From NCBI RefSeq assembly GCF_000718785.1, contig NZ_JOCA01000007.1:124001-188000 (forward strand): a DNA stretch of 64,000 bases, read 5' to 3'. A program made the translations under genes and the position numbers. The stretch is from Streptomyces sp. NRRL WC-3626 (GTDB taxonomy: Bacteria; Actinomycetota; Actinomycetes; Streptomycetales; Streptomycetaceae). Of the stretch, positions 46,700-55,730 are shown piece after piece; positions within the stretch are counted from its first letter, which is position 1, and each line of letters begins with the position of its first letter. The notes beneath the pieces were generated by a model, which was not told the DNA's origin, searched no databases, and saw only the letters and a list, made by a program, of their open reading frames with translations.

Positions 46700-47527
46700 T
46701 CAGGGGCAGCGGCAGTGGGCGGTCAGCGTGAGCCGCCAGTGGACCTCGCCCGACGCGGGTACGCGCGCGGCGTCGTCCGGGCCCGCGTCGGCGAGCCCGA
46801 AGACCCGCCCGAGCATCGGTTCGACGCCCGTACTGCGGTAGGGGCGGTCCGCGGGGAAGCCGCCGAGGTTGCGCCACAGGGCGACGGACACCGGCTGCCC
46901 GTCGGCCTCGACGGACAGGGCCAGCCGGTCCGCGGGGCCGTCGTGGACGCAGGCGTGGCCGGTGTCGACGACGGCGCCGACAGCGGTGCCGTCGTCGGGT
47001 CCGAACCGGTCGAGGCGCAGTCCGAGGGGTTCGGGCCAGACGCCCTCGGCCCAGGGCGCGTCCGTGGGCCAGGGGCGGTCCAGCAGTGGTGCCGCCTCGG
47101 GGTGGAGGCGGGTGCGTGCCCCGTGGGCCAGACGCAGCACCGCGTCCGGTGAGAGGTCGAGCAGCGCGTGGGCCGCCCAGACGAAGCGGAAGCCCGGATC
47201 GGCGGTGAGAGTGTAGTGGACCTCGGCGGCCTCACCGGTGACCCGGATGACGCGGGCCAGGCCGAAGCGGTCGCAGTCCACGCGTTCCACGTCGCCGTCC
47301 CGGTGCCAGCGCCGCGCCCAGGCGTCGCCGTGGTCGGGTGTGCCCCGGACGGTGGGCACGCACTCCTCCAGTCCGCCGGCGTCCACGAACGCGTCGCCCA
47401 GGGCGGCTTCGGCCCGTTCGGGCGCCTCCCGGTGCCAGAGCCACTCCCGTCCGCCCGCGGTCAGCGAGGTCCAACGGCCGCCGTGCGCCGGGTCGGTGAC
47501 GATCCGCGGGGGCGGCACGCTCACCAT
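46700..47527 (-). CDS. Aldose 1-epimerase-like protein
   Basis: 275 residues with a galactose-mutarotase-like beta-sandwich. AGGLEECVPT near residue 50 and the C-terminal PYRSTGVEPMLG segment, with its conserved Glu, fit the family; the classical His is not obvious. It probably interconverts galactose anomers before oxidation. The start ATG at 47527 (or GTG at 47524) overlaps the dgoD stop. Confidence 0.82.
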   Translation of the reverse strand: MVSVPPPRIVTDPAHGGRWTSLTAGGREWLWHREAPERAEAALGDAFVDAGGLEECVPTVRGTPDHGDAWARRWHRDGDVERVDCDRFGLARVIRVTGEAAEVHYTLTADPGFRFVWAAHALLDLSPDAVLRLAHGARTRLHPEAAPLLDRPWPTDAPWAEGVWPEPLGLRLDRFGPDDGTAVGAVVDTGHACVHDGPADRLALSVEADGQPVSVALWRNLGGFPADRPYRSTGVEPMLGRVFGLADAGPDDAARVPASGEVHWRLTLTAHCRCP

Positions 47528-48666
47528 TCGGCGAAGGAGCCGTCAGGGTGCCGCCACACCGGGTTGCGCCAGGCGTGCCCGGTGCGGTCGGCGGCACGTA
47601 CGGCGGCCTCGTCGACGGTGATGCCGAGACCGGGCCGGTCGCCGCGTCGCGCGTGTCCGTCCACGAACCGGAAGGGCTCGGGGTCGACGACGTAGGACAG
47701 CAGGTCGGTGTCCTTGTTGTAGTGGATGCCGCGGCTCTGCTCCTGGATGAGGAAGTTCGGTGTCGCGAAGGCGATCTGGAGACTGGCCGCGAGGGCGATC
47801 GGGCCGAGCGGGCAGTGCGGGGCGAGCAGCGCGCCGAACGTCTCCGCGAGGGAGGCGATGCGGCGCACCTCGGAGATGCCGCCCGCGTGGGACAGATCGG
47901 GCTGCGCGACGGCGACCCCGGCGGTGAGTACGGGCAGGAACTCGGCGCGCGAGTACAGGCGTTCACCGGTGGCGAGCGGCACCGGGCTCGTGGTGACCAG
48001 TCCGGGCAGCAGATGGCTCTGCTCCGGGACGACGGGTTCCTCCACGAACAGTGGGTGCAGCGGGGCGAGTTCGCCGAGGACCCGGCGGGCGGACGCCGCG
48101 GTGAAGCGGCCGTGGAAGTCGACGGCGACGTCCCGGTCCGGGCCCAGGACCTCGCGGGCGGCGGCCACCCGGGCGACGACGGCGGCGGTCTCGGCGGCGG
48201 TGGCGACGGGAGAGGTGGCGCCGGCCGCGTTCATCTTCACCGCCGTGAAACCGGCCTCGACCTGGGCGGTGATCTGCTCGCGCAGCCGGCTCGGTTCGTC
48301 GCCGCCGACCCAGGCGTACACCCGGACGGTGTCCCGTACGGGGCCGCCGAGCAGGGCGTGCACGGGGGCGCCGTAGGCCTGTCCGGCGATGTCCCACAGG
48401 GCCTGGTCGAGTCCGGCGACGGCGCTGGAGAGCACGGGGCCGCCCCGGTAGAAGCCGCCCCTGGTGAGCACCTGCCAGTGGTCCTCGATGCGCAACGGGT
48501 CCTGGCCGACCAGGAGTTCGGAGAGCACCTCGACGGCGCCGCGCACCACCTCGGCACGGCCCTCGACGACCGGCTCGCCCCAGCCGACGAGGCCGTCGTC
48601 GGTCTCGACGCGGCAGAACAGCCAGCGCGGCGGCACGAGGAACGTTTCGATACGGGCGATCTTCAC
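47521..48666 (-). CDS. dgoD: D-galactonate dehydratase
   Basis: 381 residues, enolase superfamily. It follows E. coli DgoD closely: the metal ligands and catalytic His of VDFHGRF, FVEEPVVPEQ, ATGERLYSR, then QPDLSHAGGI, the second catalytic His in APHCPLGPIALAA, and QEQSRGIHYN. It converts D-galactonate to 2-keto-3-deoxygalactonate. The start ATG overlaps the regulator stop by 4 bp. This gene anchors the reading of the whole island as an oxidative galactose pathway. Confidence 0.95.
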   Translation of the reverse strand: MKIARIETFLVPPRWLFCRVETDDGLVGWGEPVVEGRAEVVRGAVEVLSELLVGQDPLRIEDHWQVLTRGGFYRGGPVLSSAVAGLDQALWDIAGQAYGAPVHALLGGPVRDTVRVYAWVGGDEPSRLREQITAQVEAGFTAVKMNAAGATSPVATAAETAAVVARVAAAREVLGPDRDVAVDFHGRFTAASARRVLGELAPLHPLFVEEPVVPEQSHLLPGLVTTSPVPLATGERLYSRAEFLPVLTAGVAVAQPDLSHAGGISEVRRIASLAETFGALLAPHCPLGPIALAASLQIAFATPNFLIQEQSRGIHYNKDTDLLSYVVDPEPFRFVDGHARRGDRPGLGITVDEAAVRAADRTGHAWRNPVWRHPDGSFAEW

Positions 48667-49403
48667 TGCGCGCCGGGGCCTTTCGTGTCGTCGTCGCCGT
48701 CGTCGATCCGGTCCAGGTCACGGCCGGCCTGTTCGAGCAGGGCCCGCATGGCCGCCTCGGCGGCGTCGGCGTCCTGCTCGCGTACGGCGTCCAGCACGGC
48801 CCGGTGGGCCGGTACCGGGTTCTCGCTGTGCGGGGAGCTGTGCACGATCCGGTCGCGGTGGGCGAGTCCGGACTCGATGACCATCTCCATGCGTTCGAGC
48901 AGTTCGTTGTGGGTGGCGTCGAGCAGCGCCCGGTGGAAGGCGAGGTCCGCCTCGACGGCGTGGCCGGCGTCGCTGTGGTCCTCCCCCATGGCCCGCAGCG
49001 CCTCGTCGAGGGCGACGAGGTCGCTCTCGGTGCGCCGCTGCGCGGCGAGGCGGACGGCGGCCGGTTCGATGATGGCGCGCACCTCGGCGAGGTTGCGCAG
49101 CAGCGCGCGGTCGGCGTCGGTGGTGCGGCCGCCCTCGAACTGCCAGCGCAGTACGTCGGCGTCGAGCAGGTTCCAGTCGCCGCGCGCGCGGACGAAGGTG
49201 CCGCGTTTCTGCCGGGCGTCGACCATGCCCTTGGCGGCGAGGACCTTCAGGGACTCGCGCAGGGCGGTGAGGCTCACGTCGAGTTCGCTCTGCAGGGCCA
49301 CCAGGTCGAGGGTCGCGCCCTCGGGGATGTCCCCGCCCAGGATGCGGCGGGCCAGGGCTTCCACGGTCTGGCCGTGCACACCGCGGCGGGCGTAGCGCGT
49401 CAT
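48663..49403 (-). CDS. GntR/FadR-family regulator embedded in the galactose operon
   Basis: 246 residues. A winged helix-turn-helix (ALARRILGGDIPEGATLDL, then LRESLKVLAAKGMV and KRGTFV) is followed by an FCD domain with metal-binding residues such as DLAFHRALL and the HxxxxDAV helix. It is coupled to dgoD by ATGA, as expected for a DgoR-like repressor sensing galactonate or a relative. Its operator is not certain; the AT-rich repeats before the transporter are one candidate. Confidence 0.92.
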   Translation of the reverse strand: MTRYARRGVHGQTVEALARRILGGDIPEGATLDLVALQSELDVSLTALRESLKVLAAKGMVDARQKRGTFVRARGDWNLLDADVLRWQFEGGRTTDADRALLRNLAEVRAIIEPAAVRLAAQRRTESDLVALDEALRAMGEDHSDAGHAVEADLAFHRALLDATHNELLERMEMVIESGLAHRDRIVHSSPHSENPVPAHRAVLDAVREQDADAAEAAMRALLEQAGRDLDRIDDGDDDTKGPGAQ

Positions 49404-49440
49404 GTCGGAGAGCCTTTCTGCTTCGGGACGGCGGTGGTGG

Positions 49441-50214
49441 TCATGCGGAGGCCTTGACGACGCTCCAGCCGCCGTCGACCAGGAGGTGCGAGCCGGTGAC
49501 GAAGGAGGCGTCGTCGCTGCCGAGGAACGCGATGGCGGAGGCGACCTCCGCGGGGGTGCCGAAGCGCCGGGCGGCGGTCTCGGCGACGCTGCGTTCACGG
49601 TCGGCGGGCGGGACCCTGTCCCAGGCGGCGGTGAGGATCGGCCCCGGCAGTACGGCGTTGACGCGCACCTCGGGCCCGTACTCCACGGCGAGCTGTCCGC
49701 ACAGGGAGAGCAGGGCGCCCTTGGAGGCGGCGTAGGCGGGGTGGCCGGGGATGCCCTTGTGGGCGTGGACGGAGGAGGTGAGCACGACGGCGCCGCGCCG
49801 GGCGCGCAGATCGGGCAGGACGGCGCAAAAGCCGAGGAAGCTGCCGGTGACGTTGACGGAGAGCTGCCGTTGCCAGGAGTCGAGGGACAGCTCGTGGGCG
49901 GGGGCGACATCGACCGTGTAGGCGTTGCCGACCAGCAGGTCCACGGGACCGTAGCCGTGGGCGGCTTCCACGACGCGGTCCCAGTCCGCCTCGGCGGTGA
50001 CGTCGGCGCGGACGAAGGCGGCCCGGCCGCCGCCGTCGGTGATCCGCCCGGCGACGGCCCGGCCGGCCGTCTCGGAGATGTCGGCGAGCACCACGGCGGC
50101 TCCTTCCTGCGCGAGGCGCTCGGCCGTGGCGGCGCCGATGCCGGAGGCCGCTCCGGTGACCACGGCCGTACGGCCGTGGTAGCGGGCGCCTTGGCGTGGT
50201 GCGGGCTGGTCCAT
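49441..50214 (-). CDS. SDR dehydrogenase, probable D-galactose 1-dehydrogenase
   Basis: 257 residues. The dinucleotide motif is TGAASGIG, the catalytic residues SSVHAHK...YAASK, and the usual NNAG is replaced by GNAY. Placed between the alpha-galactosidase and the galactonate genes, it is the only oxidoreductase available for galactose to galactonolactone. The substrate is inferred from context. The N-terminal QPAPRQGARY extension precedes the Rossmann fold. Confidence 0.88.
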   Translation of the reverse strand: MDQPAPRQGARYHGRTAVVTGAASGIGAATAERLAQEGAAVVLADISETAGRAVAGRITDGGGRAAFVRADVTAEADWDRVVEAAHGYGPVDLLVGNAYTVDVAPAHELSLDSWQRQLSVNVTGSFLGFCAVLPDLRARRGAVVLTSSVHAHKGIPGHPAYAASKGALLSLCGQLAVEYGPEVRVNAVLPGPILTAAWDRVPPADRERSVAETAARRFGTPAEVASAIAFLGSDDASFVTGSHLLVDGGWSVVKASA

Positions 50215-50277
50215 CGTGGGGTGGGGCTCCTTCGCGGTGTCGGTGACTCGGTGTGGGCAACATATGCCGGGCCGGGG

Positions 50278-52374
50278 CTACTGGCGTGTCAGGACGACCA
50301 GTTCGGCGTCGTGGCCGGCGCTCCACGCGAACGGCAGGCCGTAGTGGAGCAGATGGGCTCCGCCGTACGTCGTGCCGGTCGCGGTGTCGTGGTAGCGGGC
50401 GGCGGGGTCGAGGCCGCGCGGCCGCAGCCGCGCGGGACGGCCGGGGACGAGCGGGGCGCCGTCGAGCCGTCCGGTGCTGAAAGCGGCCACGACGGTGCGC
50501 CGGCCGTCCGGGGCGTCGTACTGGACGCCGCAGGTGGGGTCGTCCGGGGTGCCGAGGAGACGCGCCTCGCCGTGGTGGATCACCTCGCGCACCTCCTTGT
50601 AGCGGGCGGTCCACCGGGCCGCCTCCGCACGCTGTCCGGGTCCCCAGGCGCGCAGGTCGGCGCCGATGCCGAGGACTCCGCACATGGCGGTGACGAAGCG
50701 GAAGGCGAGGCTGCGCGGGCGCGGGTCGAACAGGCCGGGGGCGTCGGTGACCCAGGAGCTCATCACATGCGGGGCGTGGGCGTGCAGAAAACCGTACTGG
50801 ATGCGCAGCCGGTCCAGGGGCGCGGTGTTGTCGCTGGGCCAGACCACGTCGGTGCGGGCGATGGTGGCGTGGTCGACGCGTCCGCCGCCGCCGGCGCAGC
50901 CCTCGACGGTGACGTGCGGGTGGGCGGTGCGCAGATGGTCCAGGACGCGGAGGTAGCCGCGGACGTGTGCGGCGTCCAGGTCGAGCTCGCCCGCCGGCCC
51001 GGCGCCGGGGCGTCCGCGTTCGGTGGGCGGGCGGTTCATGTCCCACTTGAGGTAGGAGATGTCGTAGGTGGTGAGCAGCCGGTCGAGGGTGCCGGTGACG
51101 AAGTCCTGGACGTCCTCGCGGCCGAGGTCCAGCAGGAGCTGGTTGCGGACCAGGCGAGCGGGCCGGTCCTCGACGCGGTAGACCCACTCGGGGTGTTCGG
51201 CGTGCAGGCGGCTGCCGGGGCTGACCGCCTCCGGCTCCACCCACAGGCCGAAGTCCAGTCCCAGTGCCCGCACTTGGCCGATGAAGCGGTCGAAGCCCTG
51301 CGGGAAGGCGGCGGGGTCCGGGTACCAGTCGCCCAGTCCCCCGGTGTCGTCGGCGCGGCCGGTGAACCAGCCGTCGTCCACGACGAACAGTTCGGCGCCG
51401 ATACCGGCGGCGGCCTCGGCGAGTTCCAGCTGCCCGGCGGCGTCGACGTCGAAGCCGGTGGCCTCCCAGGAGTTGTAGAGGACCTTGCGGGTGCGGTGGA
51501 TCCGCTCGCCGGTCAGCAGGCGTTCGTAGCGGTGCTGGCCGCGGGCCAGTCCGTCGAGCCCGTCGGGGCTGAACACGCAGGCCAGCTTGGGGGTGGTGAG
51601 GGTGTCGCCGGGAGCGAGGAGCACCGCGCCCTCGTGCGGTACGCGTCCGGCGCGGACCCGTACGGCTCCGCCCGGTTCGGCCTCGGCGGTGATGTGCCAG
51701 TTGCCGGGCCACTCCAGGGCCAGGCCGTAGGTGGGCGCGGGGCCGTCGTGCGGTGCCGTGCGGTCCTGTACGGCGATCCAGGGCGCGTAGGCGTGTCCGG
51801 GCACCCCTTGGACGCTGCCGATGGTGAAGGTGCCCCGGGTCAGGTCGACCTGGGTGCGCTGGAACTCCTGCGACCACTGTCCGGCGAGGCAGGTCAGCCG
51901 TACGCCGTCGCCCGCGGGGACGTTGACGGCGGCGGAGTCGAACCGCTCCAGGCGCAGGGGTTCGCCGCCGGTGCAGGTGTGCTCGGTCCAGCGCCGTACC
52001 ACGTCCGTGCCGGGCACGGTGTCGTAGCACAGGACGGTGCGCAGCCCGAGGACGTCGTCGGTGAACGCCAGCCTCAGTGTGTCCTCGCCCTCCTCGGCGC
52101 CCGCGAACTCCCACCACACCCCGCGGTCGCCGCCGGGGCGGGACGCGATGAGGTCGGCGCCGGTGAACGGGCGCAGGCCGGACGGCAGATACTCGGCCGG
52201 GGCGGTGTCGGCGGGGGTGATGAAGTGGGTACGCCGGGACCGGTCGAAAGCGGACGGGCCGTCCTCGCTGCCGTGCGGTCCCCAGGCGTCGAGTTCGGCC
52301 CAGGGGCCGTCCTCGGAGAGCCGCACCGTGTAGCTCGTGCGGTCGGTGCGCAGGGTCCAGCGGTGATGCGTCAC
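50278..52374 (-). CDS. GH36 alpha-galactosidase
   Basis: 698 residues from the GTG at 52374, which overlaps the permease stop (GTGA). The nucleophile D445 lies in LKWDMNRP and the acid/base D515 in WPSDNTAP, both diagnostic for GH36. There is no signal peptide, so imported alpha-galactosides (melibiose, raffinose family) are cut in the cytoplasm. It is followed after 63 bp by the SDR gene. Confidence 0.95.
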   Translation of the reverse strand: MTHHRWTLRTDRTSYTVRLSEDGPWAELDAWGPHGSEDGPSAFDRSRRTHFITPADTAPAEYLPSGLRPFTGADLIASRPGGDRGVWWEFAGAEEGEDTLRLAFTDDVLGLRTVLCYDTVPGTDVVRRWTEHTCTGGEPLRLERFDSAAVNVPAGDGVRLTCLAGQWSQEFQRTQVDLTRGTFTIGSVQGVPGHAYAPWIAVQDRTAPHDGPAPTYGLALEWPGNWHITAEAEPGGAVRVRAGRVPHEGAVLLAPGDTLTTPKLACVFSPDGLDGLARGQHRYERLLTGERIHRTRKVLYNSWEATGFDVDAAGQLELAEAAAGIGAELFVVDDGWFTGRADDTGGLGDWYPDPAAFPQGFDRFIGQVRALGLDFGLWVEPEAVSPGSRLHAEHPEWVYRVEDRPARLVRNQLLLDLGREDVQDFVTGTLDRLLTTYDISYLKWDMNRPPTERGRPGAGPAGELDLDAAHVRGYLRVLDHLRTAHPHVTVEGCAGGGGRVDHATIARTDVVWPSDNTAPLDRLRIQYGFLHAHAPHVMSSWVTDAPGLFDPRPRSLAFRFVTAMCGVLGIGADLRAWGPGQRAEAARWTARYKEVREVIHHGEARLLGTPDDPTCGVQYDAPDGRRTVVAAFSTGRLDGAPLVPGRPARLRPRGLDPAARYHDTATGTTYGGAHLLHYGLPFAWSAGHDAELVVLTRQ

Positions 52375-53225
52375 TTGACCGCTCCAAGGTTGAGGCCGGC
52401 CACGAAGTGCCGCTGGAAGCGCAGGAACACGGCGACGGTGGGCGCGGCGGCGATGACGGATCCGGCGGCGATGACGTTCCACATGGAGACGTACTGGCCC
52501 TGGAGTCCGATGAGGGCGGCGGTGATGGGCATCTTGGTGTCGCTGCGCAGCACGGTGATGGCCCACAGCAGGTCGTTGAAGATCCAGGTGAAGGACAGGG
52601 CGCTGAGGGCGGCCAGCGCGGGCCGGGTGAGCGGGAGGATGATCCGCCAGAAGATCTGCCAGGGCCCCGCGCCGTCGACGACGGCCGCCTGCTGGATCTC
52701 GGGCGGGATGGCGCGCATGAAACCGTGCAGGACGAAGACGTAGAAGCCGACGCCGAAGCCGATCTGTACGCCGATCAGGGCGGGCAGGGTGTCGTAGACG
52801 CCCATGAGTTCGCTGAGCTTGGACACCGGGATGAGCAGGATCTGCGGCGGGAGCAGATTGCCGCCGAGCATCAGCAGCAGCAGGGAGCGCCGGAAGGGCA
52901 GTTCGTAGCGGCTGAGGGCGAAGGCGGCCATGGCGGCCAGCGCCAGGGTGACCAGAACGGTCGGGACGGTCACCAGCAGGCTGTTGATCAGGGCGCGCTG
53001 CTGGCCGCCGTCGACCCAGGCCTGGGCGAAGTTACCGAGGGTGAAGGAGTGCGGCCGGCTGCCCAGACCGTGGGCGGCGATGTCGTCGAAGGAGCGCACG
53101 CTGGTCACCAGGACCAGGGCGATGGGCAGCAGCCACAGCACGGCGAGGGTGCCGGCGCCGAGGTGGAACCCGGCGGTCGCGAGGCGCCTGCGGCGCGGGG
53201 CCGACGGGGTGTGGACGGTCGCCAT
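52371..53225 (-). CDS. Sugar ABC transporter permease (MalG type)
   Basis: 284 residues, six membrane segments. The EAA-type loop reads QQAAVVDGAGPWQIFWRIILP. It overlaps the MalF-type stop by one base (TGATG) and the alpha-galactosidase start by 4 bp. It forms the channel with the upstream permease; the ATPase is probably supplied in trans. Confidence 0.94.
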   Translation of the reverse strand: MATVHTPSAPRRRRLATAGFHLGAGTLAVLWLLPIALVLVTSVRSFDDIAAHGLGSRPHSFTLGNFAQAWVDGGQQRALINSLLVTVPTVLVTLALAAMAAFALSRYELPFRRSLLLLMLGGNLLPPQILLIPVSKLSELMGVYDTLPALIGVQIGFGVGFYVFVLHGFMRAIPPEIQQAAVVDGAGPWQIFWRIILPLTRPALAALSALSFTWIFNDLLWAITVLRSDTKMPITAALIGLQGQYVSMWNVIAAGSVIAAAPTVAVFLRFQRHFVAGLNLGAVK

Positions 53226-54160
53226 CAGTCGGCCTCCCGGAAGGCGCGGACGAGGTAGGAGGCGATGACCCCGAACGCGAGGACGAAGATCACGACGGCC
53301 AGGGCGGAGCCGTAGCCGAGGCGCAGGGACTGGAAGGCGGTGGAGTACATGTAGGTGCTCAGCAGCTCGGACGAGTGGTAGGGGCCGCCGCGGGTCAGCG
53401 ACCACACCACGTCGAAGGAGCGCAGCGAGTCGATGACGATGACGGACAGGACGACGGCGTTGACGCTGCGCAGCTGGGGCAGGGTGACATGGCGGAAGCG
53501 CTGCCAGGGTCCGGCGCCGTCGACCTTGGCGGCTTCGTGGAGGGCGGGGTCGATGCCCTTGAGGCCGGCCAGGTACAGCACCATGACATAACCGATCTGC
53601 CGCCACAGGGCGGGCACGATCACCGCGTACAGGGCGGTGTCCCGGTCGGCGAGCCAGGCGTGCCGCAGGCTCTCCAGGCCGACGGACTCGAGGACCTGGT
53701 TGAGGACTCCGTCGGGCTGGTAGATCGCCTGCCAGACCAGGGCGGTGGCGACCAGGGAGAAGACGACGGGCAGGAACAGGGCGGCCCGGTAGAAGCCGAT
53801 GCCGCGCCGTTCCTGCTGGAGCAGGAGTGCCGTGGCCAGGCCGAGGACGGCGGACAGACCGCCGAACAGGACCAGCCAGAGCACGGTGTTCCAGGTGGCG
53901 TCGCGGAACGTGGCGTCGCCGGCCATCTCGCGGAAGTTGTCCAGGCCGACGAACGTGGGCGCGGACACCCCGTCCCAGCTGGTCAGGGAGAGGTAGAAGC
54001 CCTGGAGGGCGGGCCAGAACACCCACACCGCCTCGGCGAGGAGCGGGATGAGGACGAAGGCGAGCACCAGCGGGGGTGTGCGGCGGGCGCCCCGGCCCCG
54101 CCTGCCGCGGGGCGGTGCGGGGGCCGGGGAGGTGCTTTTGGTGGTGGTCAGGACGGCCAC
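53225..54160 (-). CDS. Sugar ABC transporter permease (MalF type)
   Basis: 311 residues from a GTG start one base after the binding-protein stop. Six membrane segments follow a basic Pro/Arg-rich cytoplasmic tail. The EAA loop is HEAAKVDGAGPWQRFRHVTLP. It is part of the alpha-galactoside importer by context. Confidence 0.94.
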   Translation of the reverse strand: MAVLTTTKSTSPAPAPPRGRRGRGARRTPPLVLAFVLIPLLAEAVWVFWPALQGFYLSLTSWDGVSAPTFVGLDNFREMAGDATFRDATWNTVLWLVLFGGLSAVLGLATALLLQQERRGIGFYRAALFLPVVFSLVATALVWQAIYQPDGVLNQVLESVGLESLRHAWLADRDTALYAVIVPALWRQIGYVMVLYLAGLKGIDPALHEAAKVDGAGPWQRFRHVTLPQLRSVNAVVLSVIVIDSLRSFDVVWSLTRGGPYHSSELLSTYMYSTAFQSLRLGYGSALAVVIFVLAFGVIASYLVRAFREAD

Positions 54161-54161
54161 G

Positions 54162-55448
54162 TCAGGCGTTCCAGATCTTCTCGGCGTCGCGCTGCCAGGT
54201 GGTGAGGATCGAGCCGATCGACTTGGGCTCGGCGATGAACCGGGTCAGCGCGTTGTCGGCGGTGGGCTGGAGGGCGTCGCTGGAGTCCCGGTTGAAGAAC
54301 TGGGTGATCTCCGCCGCCTCCTCGATGTGCGCCCGCCCCTTGACGACCAGCGGGGTGCCGGCGTCCCCGGCGTCGGGGTGACAGGGCAGGACCGTACCGG
54401 AGGAGCCCTTGATGTAGATCTCCTGCGCCTCGGCGGTGCCCAGGTAGCGCATCAGGTCGATCACCTCGTCGTGGCGGCCGGTGCGGGCACCGGCGAAGTA
54501 CCCGTCGGTGGGGGCCTCCTCGGCGAGCGGGACCTTCGGGTCGATGACCGGGAAGCGGAAGAAGTCGATGTCGTCCAGGGCGTCCTTCGGGGCCGCGTCG
54601 GCGAAGAAGGTGCCGATCAGCATCATGCCGCTGCGGCCGTTGAGCATGGAGGTGGACGCGTCCTGGAAGGCGACGGCGGTGCCGTCCGGGTCGAAGTACG
54701 GCAGCACCTCCTGCCAGCGGTCGAACACCTTGCGCACCTCGGGGTCGTCGAAGCGGTGCTCACCGGCGAGAAGCCCGCGGTGGTAGTCGGCGCCGTTGAT
54801 GCGGATGTTCAGGTAGTCGAACCAGGCGGAGGCCACCCAGGCGGTGTTGCCGCCGGCGCCGAGCCCGATGGGGCTGATGCCCTTGCTCTTGAGCTTGTCG
54901 CACAGGTCGAGGAAGTCGTCCCAGCTCTTCGGCTCGCTCACGCCCCACTTGGCGAAGTGGGACTTCCGGTAGAACATGCCCCACCAGTAGGAGGTGGTGG
55001 GGACGAAGACCTTCTTGCCGGAGGTCGCCGTGCACAGGCTGTTCAGCGCCTTGGAGTAGCCCGCGAGCTCGGGGGACTCCCAGACCTCTCCGAGGTCGAG
55101 CAGCAGGTCCTTGCGGGCGTAGGCGTCGGCGACCGAGCCGGGGTACCAGGTGTACACGTCCGGCGGGTTGGCCGAGGTGAGGTACGTGGGCAGCTGGGTG
55201 CGGAAGGTCTCGGCGGCCACGGTGTTCAGGCTGACCTCGCCGGTACCCTTCTTGACGTAGGCGGCGACGAGGTCCTCCATCGCGGCCTTCGCCTGCGGGG
55301 CGGACAGGTTGGACTGGAGGGTCACCGCTCCCCCGGAGGCGCTCTTTCCGGAGGAGCCGGAGGTCACGCAGCCGCTGAGCAGGGCGGCCGTACCGGCGGC
55401 GCCGAGCCCGGCGAGGAAGCGGCGTCGGCTGGTCTGGTGGTTCGTCAT
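54162..55448 (-). CDS. Sugar-binding lipoprotein of the galactoside transporter
   Basis: 428 residues. The signal has both a twin-arginine-like SRRRFLAG and a lipobox LLSGC (Cys at about residue 27), so Tat-dependent lipoprotein export is likely. Family 1 sugar-binder features such as PPDVYTWYPG and YWWGMFYRKSHF follow. It is the first gene of the galactose island. AGGGAG lies upstream of the ATG at 55448. AT-rich repeats are 100-210 bp upstream. Confidence 0.93.
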   Translation of the reverse strand: MTNHQTSRRRFLAGLGAAGTAALLSGCVTSGSSGKSASGGAVTLQSNLSAPQAKAAMEDLVAAYVKKGTGEVSLNTVAAETFRTQLPTYLTSANPPDVYTWYPGSVADAYARKDLLLDLGEVWESPELAGYSKALNSLCTATSGKKVFVPTTSYWWGMFYRKSHFAKWGVSEPKSWDDFLDLCDKLKSKGISPIGLGAGGNTAWVASAWFDYLNIRINGADYHRGLLAGEHRFDDPEVRKVFDRWQEVLPYFDPDGTAVAFQDASTSMLNGRSGMMLIGTFFADAAPKDALDDIDFFRFPVIDPKVPLAEEAPTDGYFAGARTGRHDEVIDLMRYLGTAEAQEIYIKGSSGTVLPCHPDAGDAGTPLVVKGRAHIEEAAEITQFFNRDSSDALQPTADNALTRFIAEPKSIGSILTTWQRDAEKIWNA

Positions 55449-55549
55449 GGAGCACTCCCTGGGGATCCGCGCGGCCGGCGGCCGGCCCTCGTACGGCCGG
55501 CACCCGCTCGCGGCGGATCCAGGTTCGCGTGGCGGACGCGCCACGTCAA

Positions 55550-55660
55550 GGATAATTACTAATTTATTTGCACTGGGTTCGGCGTGACGGCGGGTGTCAC
55601 GGCGAAGACTGTGGCGCCACACGGAACCCCTGTCAATAATTATTCCTAATTTATTTATTG
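55550..55660. promoter_or_regulatory. Two AT-rich operator-like repeats before the galactose island
   Basis: Repeat 1 (55550-55571) contains AATTA-C-TAATT; repeat 2 (55634-55660) contains AATTA-ttcc-TAATT, both followed by TATTT. Such AT-rich sequence is rare in this genome. They lie upstream of the binding-protein start and probably include its promoter and regulator sites. Confidence 0.6.
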
Positions 55661-55677
55661 AAGGACGGGTACACGAA

Positions 55678-55712
55678 GGCCCCGGCGCCCCCTCCTGGGG
55701 TGCGCCGGGGCC
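55678..55712 (-). terminator. Terminator of the Liv-type transporter operon
   Basis: GGCCCCGGCGC-CCCC-tcct-GGGG-t-GCGCCGGGGCC: 15 pairs with a single bulged base, 18 bp beyond the stop of the binding-protein gene on the minus strand. Confidence 0.8.
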
Positions 55713-55730
55713 CGGCGGTGTGTCCGGCCG

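Noticed and set aside
49402..52743. 1113-residue plus-strand open frame
   Set aside because: It lies antisense to the SDR, GH36 and permease genes, is repetitive in Gly, Ala, Val and Arg, has no domain, and is explained by third-position GC in the real minus-strand genes.
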